Shown one piece after another: positions 36,277 through 46,054 of a stretch of 64,000 nt of DNA (its first letter is position 1; each line of letters begins with the position of its first letter). The position numbers were made by a program, and so were the translations under genes. Source of the stretch: Promineifilum sp. (GTDB lineage: Bacteria > Chloroflexota > Anaerolineae > Promineifilales > Promineifilaceae); contig JACKBY010000008.1 in assembly GCA_020634335.1 (NCBI GenBank), forward strand, positions 96,304-160,303, in the 5' to 3' direction. The notes under the pieces were generated by a model that was not told the origin of the DNA, did no database searches, and saw only the letters and a list, made by a program, of their open reading frames with translations.

Positions 36277-37134
36277 ATGAGCAACGATTTTATGGATTTA
36301 CTATCGGGTGACAACGACGACAATGACCGGCCAGGTCAGGAAGACAAGGGCATGGAGGATTTGCTCGGAGGGCTTCTGGGCGGCGGGGGCGGGGGCCTCG
36401 GTTCTTTGCTCGGCGGTCTGATGGGGGGCGGCGGCGCTCCCTCAGGGTCGGCCGGCGGGGCCGAGGATTTGCTGGGCAGCCTGTTGGGCGGGGGCGGCGG
36501 CGCGCAGGACAGCGATACCGGAGACATGGCCGGCATGCTTGGCAGTTTGCTGGGCGGCGGTAGCGGCTCTCCCGCGCAACCGGCCGGCGGTTCTGGCGGG
36601 CTGGGGGGCTTGCTCGGCGGATTGTTGGGCGGTGGCGGCGGCAACGCCGGGCAGATGAGTTTCGGGGGTGGGGGCGGTGCGTCGTTGCCCTTCGCCGGTA
36701 CGTTGGCCGAGAAACTGGGCATCTCCGAGCAGATGGCTAGTATGCTCATCATGGGGGCTATCGGCTTGCTGACCTCATCGATGGCCAAGAATCGCAGCGG
36801 CGGCCGGAGCGTGAACTTCGATAATCTGTCCGACCCGGACTACATCCGCTCCAGCGGCGTGTCCAGCCGGCTTTCCGAGCAGATGGGCATCAGCGAGGAC
36901 GAGGCGATCCACGGCTTGCAGCAAACGATGGGCCTGATGGTGGCCGGCAATAAGCCCGCTGCGCAGCCAAAGCAGCCGGGGGCCAAGAAATCAACGGCCA
37001 AAAAGGCCAAACCCGCCAACGAAAAAGCGGCCAAGAAACCGGCCAAAACAACCCAGACAACACCGAAGAAAAAGTCGACCAAGAAAGAGCCCGGCACCGA
37101 TTTCATGGATTTGCTGGACGATCCAAACCGTTAA
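36277..37134 (+). CDS. Gly-rich DUF937-like protein with a basic tail
   Basis: The 285-residue protein has three parts. Residues 1-135 are a low-complexity Gly/Leu region built of LLGGLLGGGGG-type repeats. A middle helical domain (about 140-235, AEKLGISEQMASML) resembles DUF937 proteins. The Lys/Ala tail resembles histone-like or Lys-rich linkers. The motif DFMDLL occurs near both ends (residues 4-9 and about 275-280). A good GGAGG ribosome-binding site precedes the ATG. It is not a secreted protein by sequence. Function is unknown; DUF937 proteins have no settled role that I know of. Confidence 0.7.
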   Translation: MSNDFMDLLSGDNDDNDRPGQEDKGMEDLLGGLLGGGGGGLGSLLGGLMGGGGAPSGSAGGAEDLLGSLLGGGGGAQDSDTGDMAGMLGSLLGGGSGSPAQPAGGSGGLGGLLGGLLGGGGGNAGQMSFGGGGGASLPFAGTLAEKLGISEQMASMLIMGAIGLLTSSMAKNRSGGRSVNFDNLSDPDYIRSSGVSSRLSEQMGISEDEAIHGLQQTMGLMVAGNKPAAQPKQPGAKKSTAKKAKPANEKAAKKPAKTTQTTPKKKSTKKEPGTDFMDLLDDPNR

Positions 37135-37260
37135 TCCGTTTCTCTTAAGAGATAGCATCCCATTTGGCTGGGGGATTCGCGCAGGATTGAACTGGATATT
37201 GGTAGTGGGGACGAGGTACGTTCCGGTAACCGGAAATACGAAAAAACGGAGAAAGCCAAA

Positions 37261-37638
37261 ATGATCAAAGAGTTTAAAGAGTTTATTATGCGCGGCAACG
37301 TGGTTGACCTGGCCGTGGCCGTCATCATCGGCGCAGCCTTCACCGCCATCGTCGACTCTCTCGTTAACGACATCATCATGCCCATCATCGGCGTCATTCT
37401 GGGCGGCGTCGATTTCTCGTCGTTGGCGATCACGGTGGGCGAAGCAACGATCACCTACGGCAATTTCATCCAGGCCATCATCAATTTCTTGCTCATCGCC
37501 CTGGTTCTGTTCCTGCTCATTCGCGCCATCAACAGAGTGAGCCGCAAGCGGGCCGAGGCTCCGGCTCCTCCACCCGCACCGACGGCCGAGGAAAAACTAT
37601 TGACCGAGATTCGCGACCTACTGCGCGAACGTCGCTAG
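37261..37638 (+). CDS. mscL: large-conductance mechanosensitive channel
   Basis: This membrane channel opens under membrane tension to release solutes in hypo-osmotic shock. The 125 residues show the typical N-terminus MIKEFKEFIMRGNVVDLAVAV. The pore helix has the GAAFTAIVDSLVNDIIMPIIG motif, a short extracellular loop follows, then the second helix, then a charged C-terminal helix (EEKLLTEIRDLL). The length is normal. GGAG lies 8 bases before the ATG. A hairpin with a G-U pair follows the stop codon. The surrounding genes are envelope proteins. Confidence 0.96.
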   Translation: MIKEFKEFIMRGNVVDLAVAVIIGAAFTAIVDSLVNDIIMPIIGVILGGVDFSSLAITVGEATITYGNFIQAIINFLLIALVLFLLIRAINRVSRKRAEAPAPPPAPTAEEKLLTEIRDLLRERR

Positions 37639-37646
37639 ATCACACA

Positions 37647-37686
37647 AACGGACGGCGCGTCGACCCTAACCGGCGCGCTGTCCGTT
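37647..37686 (+). terminator. 13-bp hairpin after mscL
   Basis: Arms 37647-37659 and 37674-37686 pair with one G-U wobble around a 14-base loop, 8 bases past the mscL stop codon. A TATAAT box overlaps its end (37686-37691), but no matching -35 box is seen. Confidence 0.7.
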
Positions 37687-37757
37687 ATAATTCGCGTCAC
37701 AACTTGGCAACTTCATAATCAATCGCCCACATGGGCCAACTTCGGGAGGAAAAAGAG

Positions 37758-38747
37758 ATGTCTCTGTTCCGTCGACTCATCGGGATCATCATGATCCTCG
37801 TCGGTATCGTCGGTCTGATCATCGCCGGCGCCGGGGCTTATTTTGCCGGCCAGGCCATCGATGCGGTGGGGGCAGGTCTCAATTCGACCGTCACCCTTCT
37901 CGACGACACCGTCAGCACCACCACCGCCAGCCTAGAGAACGTCAAGGCCACCCTCGGCGAAGCGAGTTCTACGCTTACGACCGTCTCCGGGGCCACCCGC
38001 AATATGGCGACGACCATCTTCGATACCCAACCCCTCCTGGAGCAGGCCACGACGATGACAACCGACACGTTGCCGGCCAGTCTGGACGCGGTCAATACCG
38101 CTATCCCCAATCTGGCGGGCATCGCCGCCACCATCGACACGACCCTGACGCGGCTAAGCAACTTCAGCATCGACCGCTCGTTCGGCACCGGCCCCCTGGC
38201 CGTACCGATCTCGTTCGATTTGGGCATTGATTATGCGCCGGAGGAGCCGTTTGACGACGCCGTGCTGGCTATCGGCGAGAGTCTTGTGCCCGTGCCTGAT
38301 CAGCTGCGCGCCCTGGAGGGCAGCCTCCAGACCACCGTCACCAATCTGGGCAACATCGGTACCGACATCGAGGCGCTGGCCGCCAATATCGACGGCATTA
38401 ATACCACCGTAGAGCAATTTGTGCCCCTGATCGACCAGTACATCGCCTTGCTCGACCAAATCACCGGCTCGCTGAGCAACGTGCGCGATCAAATCAACGC
38501 CAACCTGGGCACGATCAAGTGGGTCGCCACCGGCCTCATGCTGTGGTTTGCCGTCTACCAGGTCATGCCCATTTACATCGGCTACCGGATGCTGGCCGAC
38601 AAGGTCGTCGAGGGCAACATCGAGGAGCGGCTGGAAGAAGAGCGCGAAGAGATGGAGGAGCGGGTGAAGGAGGCCGAGGAACGAGCCGAAGAGGCGGAAG
38701 AGGCGGCCAAGGACGCAGCCGACGACGCCAGGGACGCAGTGTCCTAG
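37758..38747 (+). CDS. two-helix membrane protein with extracytoplasmic coiled coil and charged tail
   Basis: I do not recognise a named family. The roughly 329-residue protein starts with a hydrophobic segment (about 6-30). A long Thr/Ser-rich helical stretch follows (about 35-135, TLLDDTVSTTTASLENVKATL), like the heptad region of methyl-accepting or DUF948-type proteins. A globular part follows, then a second hydrophobic segment near 255-275. The C-terminal coiled coil is strongly charged (EERLEEEREEMEERV...). GGGAGG nine bases before the ATG at 37758 decides the start. The tail would face the cytoplasm. It sits between mscL and the triple-META gene, 24 bases before the latter. Confidence 0.75.
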   Translation: MSLFRRLIGIIMILVGIVGLIIAGAGAYFAGQAIDAVGAGLNSTVTLLDDTVSTTTASLENVKATLGEASSTLTTVSGATRNMATTIFDTQPLLEQATTMTTDTLPASLDAVNTAIPNLAGIAATIDTTLTRLSNFSIDRSFGTGPLAVPISFDLGIDYAPEEPFDDAVLAIGESLVPVPDQLRALEGSLQTTVTNLGNIGTDIEALAANIDGINTTVEQFVPLIDQYIALLDQITGSLSNVRDQINANLGTIKWVATGLMLWFAVYQVMPIYIGYRMLADKVVEGNIEERLEEEREEMEERVKEAEERAEEAEEAAKDAADDARDAVS

Positions 38748-38771
38748 CCCGTCTCGACTGGGGATGTTTTC

Positions 38772-41021
38772 ATGACTAATTACAGCGATTCGCGCGGCCG
38801 CGATATGCGGGTCATCCTGGCCTGGATTGTTCTGGCTCTCCAAATCACCGGGTTGCTCTGGCTGCTGCTATTTGGCCGCGACCAATTGGCGGCCCTGACC
38901 GGGCAGGACAGCGAACGCACGCCGGAGGCCGCACAGATCGTGGCGGCCACATCGGTACCGACGGTCACCGAAACGCCCCACGCCAACCCAACGCCGGAAG
39001 ACCCTACCCCGGCCCCGGCCGAAGCCGAGGCCACAGCCCCGCCGACCGCCGTTCCCGACACGGCCACGGCCACGACGATTGGCCCCGAGGAAGTATTGAT
39101 CGAGTCGTCGGCTGTTGCTCCTGAGTGGCTGGCGACGCTGGTTGAAGGATCGCCAGGCGACGCCGCAGCCGGCCGGCCGGCCATGCCGCCCCACCTCTTG
39201 CTGACCTTCGTCGGCCCGGAAGGAGAAATTGCCGGCACGACTGCGCCGGACAACATCGATTTGAATCGCCCGCAGGTGCGCATCATCCCCATCGCCACGC
39301 TGTTGGCCTTGCTGGAGCAGAACGGCGATCAGGCGGGGCAACAGGCGCTCCAGGAGTTGCTCACGTTGTTGAACGAGCAGCCCGACGCCGACGAAGCGGC
39401 TGTGCCTGTCCCGCCCGTGTTGGGTCGCGCCGCCCAGAATTTCGTCTCCCGAACAGCCTATACACCATTTGGAGGCGGTTCCGGCGTGGGGTATCTGACG
39501 AATATCACCGGCGAGGACGTGCTGCCCGTCACCAACGAGTCGGGTCTGACTTACGTCTATCAGGGCGTGACCGATGACGGCGAGCAGTACGTCTTTATGG
39601 CCTGGCCGGTCGACGCCGCTTTTCTGCCGGCAGGACCGGACGACGCGGTCTACGAGACCGAGATGCTGACGACGGATCGGAGTAATTACTATGAGGCCGT
39701 GCGTGAACAAGTGGACACGGCCGCGGAACTCGATCTGACTCCCTCGCTCCTGGCGCTCCACGAGATGGTCCGGTCACTGTCAATTGACGGCCTGACAGCA
39801 CCCGTGGAGGACGAGCTGCTTCCCGCCACGGCTTTCGACGCCGTCGGCTACAACTGGCACTGGACGACGGCTACGGACGCGGCCGGCACGGAAACGGTCG
39901 TCGAAAATCCGCAAGACTTTTCTTTGGTGCTCTGGCCCGACGGCACGTATAGCATCAAGGCCGATTGCAACGTTGGCGGCGGGGTCTATACCTATGAGGC
40001 CAACGGCGGGATTCGATTGGCGCCTGGGCCGCTTAGCCTCGCCCTATGCCCCGACGGCTCGCGCGATGCCGAATTCGTCAGCTCATTACTGGCCGCGCGC
40101 ACGATCGCCTTTGACGAAAGCGGCGACATGGTGCTGGGCCTCGAAGATGGTGGCTCGGTGACCTTCGCCAATCTGGGGACGGTTGAGAGCAGCGCGGTCG
40201 AATCCGCCGACCAGCCGGCAGCGGCCGGCGCGGGGCTGGCCGGTGTCGTTCTCCAGTGGCCCGGCTACACCAACGCAACCGGCGCAACCGTGACGGTTGA
40301 CAACCCCGAAGACTACATTCTGACGCTGTTGCCCGACGGCACCTTCAATGTCGTGGCCGATTGCAACGTCGGCGGCGGCGCCTATACCTTCAGCGACGAC
40401 GGGGTGTTGCAGTTTGGCCCGCTGCGCCTGACAAAAATGGCCTGCCTGGACGGTTCACGAGGGAGCGAATTCGTTAATTTCCTGGAGGGCGTCAGCGGCG
40501 CGGCCGTCGATCCGGACGGCGGAGTCACGCTGACGACCAGCGACGGCCGCAGCGCCACGTTCGTCAAACTGGGCGACGTGGGCACGAGCAACGTGGGCAC
40601 GAGCGCGGCGACTTCCGGCGAAGCGGCCGCCCAACCCACTCCGACTGTTGCCCCCACCGCAGAAAGCGCGCCGGCCACGACTAGCCCGCTGGCCGATACG
40701 GTCTGGCAGTGGACTCACTTCCGCGATATGAAGCAAGATTTCGACGTGACGGGCGCGTACACTATTGCCTTCAATCATGACGGCACGGCGGCCGTGGTGG
40801 CCGACTGCAATTCAGGCAGTGGGACGTATCAGATCATCGGCGACGCCGGGCTAAACATCAGCATCCTGGCCGTCACCGCCGCCGCCTGTCCCACCGGCTC
40901 GCACAGCCAAACGTTCATCGAAAACCTGAATTTCGCCGGTCTGTTCTTTATCAACGGTGGCGTCCTGACGATTGAACTAATGGCCGACGGCGGCACAATG
41001 ACTCTGGCTCCTTTGCAATAG
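38772..41021 (+). CDS. membrane-anchored protein with three META-like domains
   Basis: One N-terminal helix (about 13-35) is followed by a Pro/Thr/Ala linker and a globular domain (about 110-345) that I do not recognise. Three META/HslJ-like modules of about 110 residues follow (about 355-465, 490-605, 640-745). Modules 1 and 2 share DADCNVGGGVYTYE/AYTFSDDG, a Cys in LALCPDGSR or MACLDGSR, and EFVxxLxxxxxxxFDxxG. Module 3 has ADCNSGSGTYQI and AACPTGSHSQTF. The paired cysteines in each module could form disulfides outside the cell. It is co-oriented with the flanking genes, with no clear terminator before 41093. Confidence 0.78.
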   Translation: MTNYSDSRGRDMRVILAWIVLALQITGLLWLLLFGRDQLAALTGQDSERTPEAAQIVAATSVPTVTETPHANPTPEDPTPAPAEAEATAPPTAVPDTATATTIGPEEVLIESSAVAPEWLATLVEGSPGDAAAGRPAMPPHLLLTFVGPEGEIAGTTAPDNIDLNRPQVRIIPIATLLALLEQNGDQAGQQALQELLTLLNEQPDADEAAVPVPPVLGRAAQNFVSRTAYTPFGGGSGVGYLTNITGEDVLPVTNESGLTYVYQGVTDDGEQYVFMAWPVDAAFLPAGPDDAVYETEMLTTDRSNYYEAVREQVDTAAELDLTPSLLALHEMVRSLSIDGLTAPVEDELLPATAFDAVGYNWHWTTATDAAGTETVVENPQDFSLVLWPDGTYSIKADCNVGGGVYTYEANGGIRLAPGPLSLALCPDGSRDAEFVSSLLAARTIAFDESGDMVLGLEDGGSVTFANLGTVESSAVESADQPAAAGAGLAGVVLQWPGYTNATGATVTVDNPEDYILTLLPDGTFNVVADCNVGGGAYTFSDDGVLQFGPLRLTKMACLDGSRGSEFVNFLEGVSGAAVDPDGGVTLTTSDGRSATFVKLGDVGTSNVGTSAATSGEAAAQPTPTVAPTAESAPATTSPLADTVWQWTHFRDMKQDFDVTGAYTIAFNHDGTAAVVADCNSGSGTYQIIGDAGLNISILAVTAAACPTGSHSQTFIENLNFAGLFFINGGVLTIELMADGGTMTLAPLQ

Positions 41022-41092
41022 AAGATCGCCGGCGCGAAGGCGACACGTCGCGACACGTCGTTGGGTGAATTCAATGGTAAAAGTGACTAGCA

Positions 41093-43297
41093 ATGAAAAA
41101 CGCCATAAAAGGATTTGTCCTCCCATACCCGATTGCCCGTTCGCTTCGCCTGGGCGTCATCATGGCCGCGATGCTCTTGTTCGCCTGCCGGGAAGCGCCG
41201 CAGCCCCCGCCAACGCTCGCCCCGGACTCGACCGGCGAGTCTGGCGGCGCGAGCGACGACGCGACCGGTGCCGGCAGTGGCGGAACGACGGCGCTCGCTG
41301 AGGACGCCTGGAAGATCGTGCAGCAGCGCGGCCGGCTGATCGTCGGCACGTCGGCCGATTACCCGCCCTTCGCCTTCTACACCGAGGACTTTGAACTCGA
41401 CGGCTACGACATCGCCCTGGCCGGCCTGCTGGGCGAGCGGCTCGGCGTCGACGTCGAATTCAAGGACATGGCCTTCGATGGGTTGGGCGGGGCGCTGCTG
41501 GTGGGGCAGATCGATGCGGCCATAGCGGCCATCTCCATCACCGATCAACGGCGCGAGCAGGTCGACTTCTCCACGATATATTTTGCCGGCGAGGGCGCGG
41601 CGCTGGCCGCCGCCGGCTCGGGCATCGTCATCAATGAACTGGCCGACCTGGCGCCCTACCGCGTGGCCGTGCAAGAGGGCACGGTCCATGAAACGTGGCT
41701 ACAAGAAGAGGCCGTTGATACCGGGTTGCTGCCGCCCGACAATCTGCTGGTCTACGTCGCCGCCGACAAAGCCGTGGCGGACTTGCGCGCGGGACTGGTG
41801 GATGTGGTCGTCGCCGACAAGCTGCCGCTGGAATTCGCCGCGCGCGATGAGTCGCTGGCTATCGTGGGCCAGGGCCTGAACCGGCAACGCTTCGCTGTGG
41901 CCCTCGCCAGGGGGTCCACTCTCCTCTCTCCGGTCAATGAAGCGCTGTTCGATCTACAAAGCGAGGGTGAATTGGCCCGACTGGCGGAGCAGTTTCTTGA
42001 CCTGGACACGACAGAGGTGCAACCCTTGCCTGAGCCGGAGGCCACCCCCGAAGCGTCCGAGTCGGTACGCTCCTCAAACGTTTGTATCGACGCCATGACC
42101 CTCATCGCCCACCTCGCTTTCGATGATGACGGCATGCGCTCGCCGCCGCCGGTCAGCCCCGGCACGCCCTTCCAGAAGACGTGGCGCATCCAGAATAACG
42201 GCACCTGCACCTGGACGACCGGCTACGTGCTGACGCCCGTGGGCGGCAATGTGCCCCAGGCCGGCATGGGCGGCGCGGCCACGCCTATCCGCGAGCCGGT
42301 CGCCCCGGGCGAAACCTACGACATAACCGTCAATCTCGTGTCGCCGCTCGTGGCCGGCGTCTATCAGGGCTTCTGGTCTATGCGCAGCCCCGCGGGGCTG
42401 CTCTTCGGCGACCGGCTGTGGGTCGGCATCACCGTCCCCGCCCAACCAACGCCCACGCCGCCGGCCACGGCCACCGTTTCGCCCAGCATCGACTTCCGCG
42501 CCGACCGCACGGCTATTCGCGCCGGCGAATGCGTTATCTTCAGTTGGAACGCCGGTAATGCGAGCGACGCCTTTTTCTATGCCCAAGGCCAGCAGCCCGA
42601 TCTGAATCGTGTGGCCGTCGCCGGCAGCCAGACGGAGTGTCCGCCGGTGACGACAACCTATGAACTGCGGGTCGTCATGGGTAACGGGACGACGGAGACG
42701 CGCACGATCCGCATCGACGTGCAGCCGTCGCCCGCCGCACCGTTCTTCGAGTCATTTTCGGTGACGCCCAGCCACCAGATTGCCGTCGGGCAGTGTGTCG
42801 ACGTACGCTGGCGCATCAGCGGCGACGTGACCACTATTCGCGTCACTCGCAACGAGACAACGCTGTGGAACGGCGCGCCCCTGTCCGGCACGTCGCGCGA
42901 TTGCCCGCCGGCCGGCGAGGCTGCCTACTCCATCGTGGCAACCGGGCCGGGAGGCGACTCGCGCGCGCTGCAAAACGTGACCGTGCTCTCGGCCACACCT
43001 GGCTCCGGCACGCCGACGGCGACGCCGGCCGGGCCACTGCCGATCATCAACAACCTTGCGGTGAACCCCAACCGCATTTTCGCCGGCACTTGCCTGACCG
43101 TCTCGTGGAGCGTGAGCGGCAGCGTCAACCGGGTGCAACTGCGCCGCGACGGTGTGCTGGTTCTCGATTTCGCCGTGTTCAGCGGCAACGTGACCGACTG
43201 TTTGACCAATGAGGGCAACTACGTCTACCGGCTCGACGCCACCAACGCCCAAGGTAATGCGGTCTTCCAGCAAGTGTCGGCCACCGTCGTGCGGTAA
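41093..43297 (+). CDS. lipoprotein: amino-acid-binding domain fused to an FW (NBR1-type) domain and Ig-like modules
   Basis: A signal peptide with lipobox MLLFAC (Cys near residue 30) leads to a family-3 solute-binding domain (SBP_bac_3, about 70-310). It has GTSADYPPFAF, GYDIALAGLLGERLG and QIDAAIAAISITDQRREQVDFS. An FW domain follows (about 330-440), with W residues in KTWRI, CTWTT, GFWSM and RLWVG. The FW repeats of plant and animal NBR1 show the same four-tryptophan pattern. Three Ig-like modules follow. No ABC permease or ATPase gene is adjacent, so the protein may act as a sensor or adhesin rather than a transporter part. No strong ribosome-binding site precedes the ATG. Confidence 0.85.
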   Translation: MKNAIKGFVLPYPIARSLRLGVIMAAMLLFACREAPQPPPTLAPDSTGESGGASDDATGAGSGGTTALAEDAWKIVQQRGRLIVGTSADYPPFAFYTEDFELDGYDIALAGLLGERLGVDVEFKDMAFDGLGGALLVGQIDAAIAAISITDQRREQVDFSTIYFAGEGAALAAAGSGIVINELADLAPYRVAVQEGTVHETWLQEEAVDTGLLPPDNLLVYVAADKAVADLRAGLVDVVVADKLPLEFAARDESLAIVGQGLNRQRFAVALARGSTLLSPVNEALFDLQSEGELARLAEQFLDLDTTEVQPLPEPEATPEASESVRSSNVCIDAMTLIAHLAFDDDGMRSPPPVSPGTPFQKTWRIQNNGTCTWTTGYVLTPVGGNVPQAGMGGAATPIREPVAPGETYDITVNLVSPLVAGVYQGFWSMRSPAGLLFGDRLWVGITVPAQPTPTPPATATVSPSIDFRADRTAIRAGECVIFSWNAGNASDAFFYAQGQQPDLNRVAVAGSQTECPPVTTTYELRVVMGNGTTETRTIRIDVQPSPAAPFFESFSVTPSHQIAVGQCVDVRWRISGDVTTIRVTRNETTLWNGAPLSGTSRDCPPAGEAAYSIVATGPGGDSRALQNVTVLSATPGSGTPTATPAGPLPIINNLAVNPNRIFAGTCLTVSWSVSGSVNRVQLRRDGVLVLDFAVFSGNVTDCLTNEGNYVYRLDATNAQGNAVFQQVSATVVR

Positions 43298-43377
43298 ATT
43301 GCACCCGCTACGCTTTCGATCCGCTATTGCCATGCCCGTCATGGTGACATAAAATAATCAGGGTAAGGAGGTTCACC

Positions 43378-46020
43378 ATGGCCGACAATCTTGAGGACAA
43401 TGGTTCGGAGTTCGAAGACATCCAGCCTATCTATGAAGACGACACGCGCGTTTTCGAACCCGATCCACCCGAACAGAATTACACGCTGGACGAGTATGAA
43501 GAGCAAGAGGCGGCCCGCAGTGGGATGAACTGGCTGCTGGTGGGCCTTGTCGCTCTGGCCGCGGTCGTCACCGGCCTGCTCATCTACTACTTCCTGTTCA
43601 ACAACGGCGGCGGCAGCAGCATCATCAGCCCACCGCCAACAACACCCACAGGCGACCCGTCGTGGACGAATGTGCGCGCGAAAGGCCGTCTGGTGGTCGG
43701 CACGTCGCTCGATTACCCGCCCTTTGCCTATCGCAACCAGCAATTCCAGCCCGACGGCTTCGACATGGCCGTCATCAGCGACATTGCCGGCCGCCTGGGC
43801 GTCGGCACCGAGATCAAGGACATGGCCTTCGACAGCCTCGGCGACGCCATTAATCTGGGGCAGATCGATGTCGCCATTGCCGCCATCTCTGTCACGCCCG
43901 AACGGGAAGAACTGGTGGACTTCAGTAACGTCTACTGGATCGGCGAGGAAGGCTTTTTGGCAAGGACCGATTCGGCGATAACCTCTATCACGACCCTGTC
44001 GCAGATGGCCGGTCATCGCATCGGCGTGCAGCGTGGCAGTGTCTACGAGACGTGGTTGCAGCGCGATCTGGTGGATTCGGGGCTGACGCAGGCGGGCAAT
44101 CTATTCGTCTACGAGACGGTCGACGCGGCCGTGCGCGACCTGCGCGAACAGCGCCTCGACCTGGTTGTCCTCGACGTACGCGTGGCCGAGGCATCGGTGG
44201 CACAGGGCGGCCTCAAGCTGGTCGGCAGGGGGCTGAACCCGCAGCGCTACGCCATTGCCATGCGCAACGGCGCCGAAGCACTGCGCATCCAGCTCAACTC
44301 GGCTTTGACCCAGTTGCAAAACGAGGGCCGCATCGCCGCCCTGGCCCAACAATATCTTAACGCCGGGCCGGGCGCGATCATCACGCCGCCCGCGCCCACG
44401 GCCACCACGCCGGCTCAGCCGACAACACCACCCACTCAGCCGACGACTGCGCCGTGTGTCAACGGCATGCGTTTCGTCGCTGATCTGAATCTGAGCGACA
44501 ACAACATGCAATCGCCGCCGCCGATCAGCCCCGGCCAGCCGTTCAGCAAGGGCTGGCGCATCCAGAACAGCGGCACCTGTGCCTGGACGACCGCCTTCCG
44601 GCTGGTCTACGTCAGCGGCAATGTACCGGGCGCCGGCATGGGCGGCCAGCCCACGCCTGTTCAAGGCTTCGTACCTCCGGGCCAACAGTATGATATCTTC
44701 GTCAACCTTGTCGCGCCGCTGACACCGGGCGTTTACCAGGGCATCTGGCAGATGGTCGACGACCAGAGCCGGCCGTTCGGCGACCGCATCTGGGTCGGCA
44801 TCACGGTGCCGGCCTCGCCCACGGCCACCCCCCAGGCGACGCAGACGCCTTCGCCCAGCATCCAATTTTCCGTCAACCGCGATAACATCTTGCAGGGCGA
44901 GTGTTCGACGTTTACCTGGAACGTGCAAAACGCGACGGCCGTCTACTTTTATGCCCAGGGCGAAGCGTGGCAAAACAACCAGGTGCCTCCCCAGAGCACC
45001 CGTGTGGCCTGCCCCGGAACCACCACCGTGTACTTCCTGCGCGTGCTCAAGCCCGATGGGACGGTCGAGGAACGACAAACCACCATCACCGTCCGTCCAA
45101 ACGTGAACGCGCCGACCATTGCCCAGTTCGTGGCCTCTCCGGCGCAGGTGACGGTCGGCCAGTGCGTCACCCTGCAATGGGACGTGCAGGGCAGCGTCAG
45201 CCGCGTCACGATCAGCAATCAGTTCCGCGTCGTTTGGGATAACGCGCCCTCTCGTGGCAATACCCAGGATTGCACCGGCGGCCAGCCGACGACCATTGAA
45301 TACCGCATTCAGGCCGCCGGGCCCGGCGGCACCAGCCAGGCGCTCGACTACGTGAGCGTCGTCAACCCGGCCACAGCCACGCCCAACCCCACCGCGCCAC
45401 CCACCAATCCGATCATCGACTCCTTCAACGTCACCCCGACCCAACTCCAGACGGGACAATGTGTACAAATCACCTGGAGCACCAGCGGGGCCACGTGGCT
45501 GGTGCGCTTGTTGCGCAACAACGTTTTGGTGCTGGATAACGCGGCCCAGAGCGGGTCGGCGCAGGATTGTCTGGCATTTGCCGGGTCCTACACCTACCAG
45601 CTTGTCGCCAGCACGGCCGGTGGTCAATCGACATCGCGCGACCAGTCGGTACTCGTCACCGAAGCACCGCCGACCAACCCGCTGGCGGGCAAGACCTATG
45701 GACTGACCGACTTGAACGGGGTGCCTATCATTCTTGAGTCAATGATTACTGTGACCTTTAACAGCGACGGCACCCTCAACGGCTCCGGCGGCTGCAACAA
45801 CTATAACGGTCGCTACACGGCCAACGACGGACGAATCACCGTCAGTGAGATCTCACAGACGAATAGTTTGTGTGTAGTGCCCGGCGGGATCATGGAACAG
45901 GAATCGGCCTATATTAACGCGCTCCGCGCCGCCGTTACGTTCGAGTTCCCGGACCGAACTACCCGGCTAATCATGCGCAATGCGGCCGGGCAGGAGATAT
46001 TGAGCTATTTACTGAAATAA
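43378..46020 (+). CDS. membrane-anchored amino-acid-binding/FW/Ig/META fusion protein
   Basis: This is a paralogue of the preceding gene. An acidic cytoplasmic N-terminus (about 1-45) and one membrane helix (about 46-72) replace the lipobox. A solute-binding domain (about 100-330) contains GTSLDYPPFAY and QIDVAIAAISVTPEREELVDFS. The FW domain (about 365-475) has tryptophans in KGWRI, CAWTT, GIWQM and RIWVG. Three Ig-like modules (about 485-760) and a C-terminal META domain (about 770-880, GSGGCNNYNGRYT, MEQESAYI) follow. A near-perfect TAAGGAGG ribosome-binding site precedes the ATG. The pair arose by duplication; only this copy gained or kept META. Substrate unknown. Confidence 0.85.
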   Translation: MADNLEDNGSEFEDIQPIYEDDTRVFEPDPPEQNYTLDEYEEQEAARSGMNWLLVGLVALAAVVTGLLIYYFLFNNGGGSSIISPPPTTPTGDPSWTNVRAKGRLVVGTSLDYPPFAYRNQQFQPDGFDMAVISDIAGRLGVGTEIKDMAFDSLGDAINLGQIDVAIAAISVTPEREELVDFSNVYWIGEEGFLARTDSAITSITTLSQMAGHRIGVQRGSVYETWLQRDLVDSGLTQAGNLFVYETVDAAVRDLREQRLDLVVLDVRVAEASVAQGGLKLVGRGLNPQRYAIAMRNGAEALRIQLNSALTQLQNEGRIAALAQQYLNAGPGAIITPPAPTATTPAQPTTPPTQPTTAPCVNGMRFVADLNLSDNNMQSPPPISPGQPFSKGWRIQNSGTCAWTTAFRLVYVSGNVPGAGMGGQPTPVQGFVPPGQQYDIFVNLVAPLTPGVYQGIWQMVDDQSRPFGDRIWVGITVPASPTATPQATQTPSPSIQFSVNRDNILQGECSTFTWNVQNATAVYFYAQGEAWQNNQVPPQSTRVACPGTTTVYFLRVLKPDGTVEERQTTITVRPNVNAPTIAQFVASPAQVTVGQCVTLQWDVQGSVSRVTISNQFRVVWDNAPSRGNTQDCTGGQPTTIEYRIQAAGPGGTSQALDYVSVVNPATATPNPTAPPTNPIIDSFNVTPTQLQTGQCVQITWSTSGATWLVRLLRNNVLVLDNAAQSGSAQDCLAFAGSYTYQLVASTAGGQSTSRDQSVLVTEAPPTNPLAGKTYGLTDLNGVPIILESMITVTFNSDGTLNGSGGCNNYNGRYTANDGRITVSEISQTNSLCVVPGGIMEQESAYINALRAAVTFEFPDRTTRLIMRNAAGQEILSYLLK

Positions 46021-46054
46021 GGCGTTAATTTTACAAGAGAGGGTTTTGTAGGTT

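Noticed and set aside
36277..36660. CRISPR-like repeats in the Gly-rich gene
   Set aside because: The repeated bases come from Gly codons in a continuous open frame; units vary in length and there are no spacers.
44101..45627. 508-codon antisense open frame over the SBP-FW-META gene
   Set aside because: It is a shadow of the real coding strand; the sense frame has full domains and a strong ribosome-binding site.
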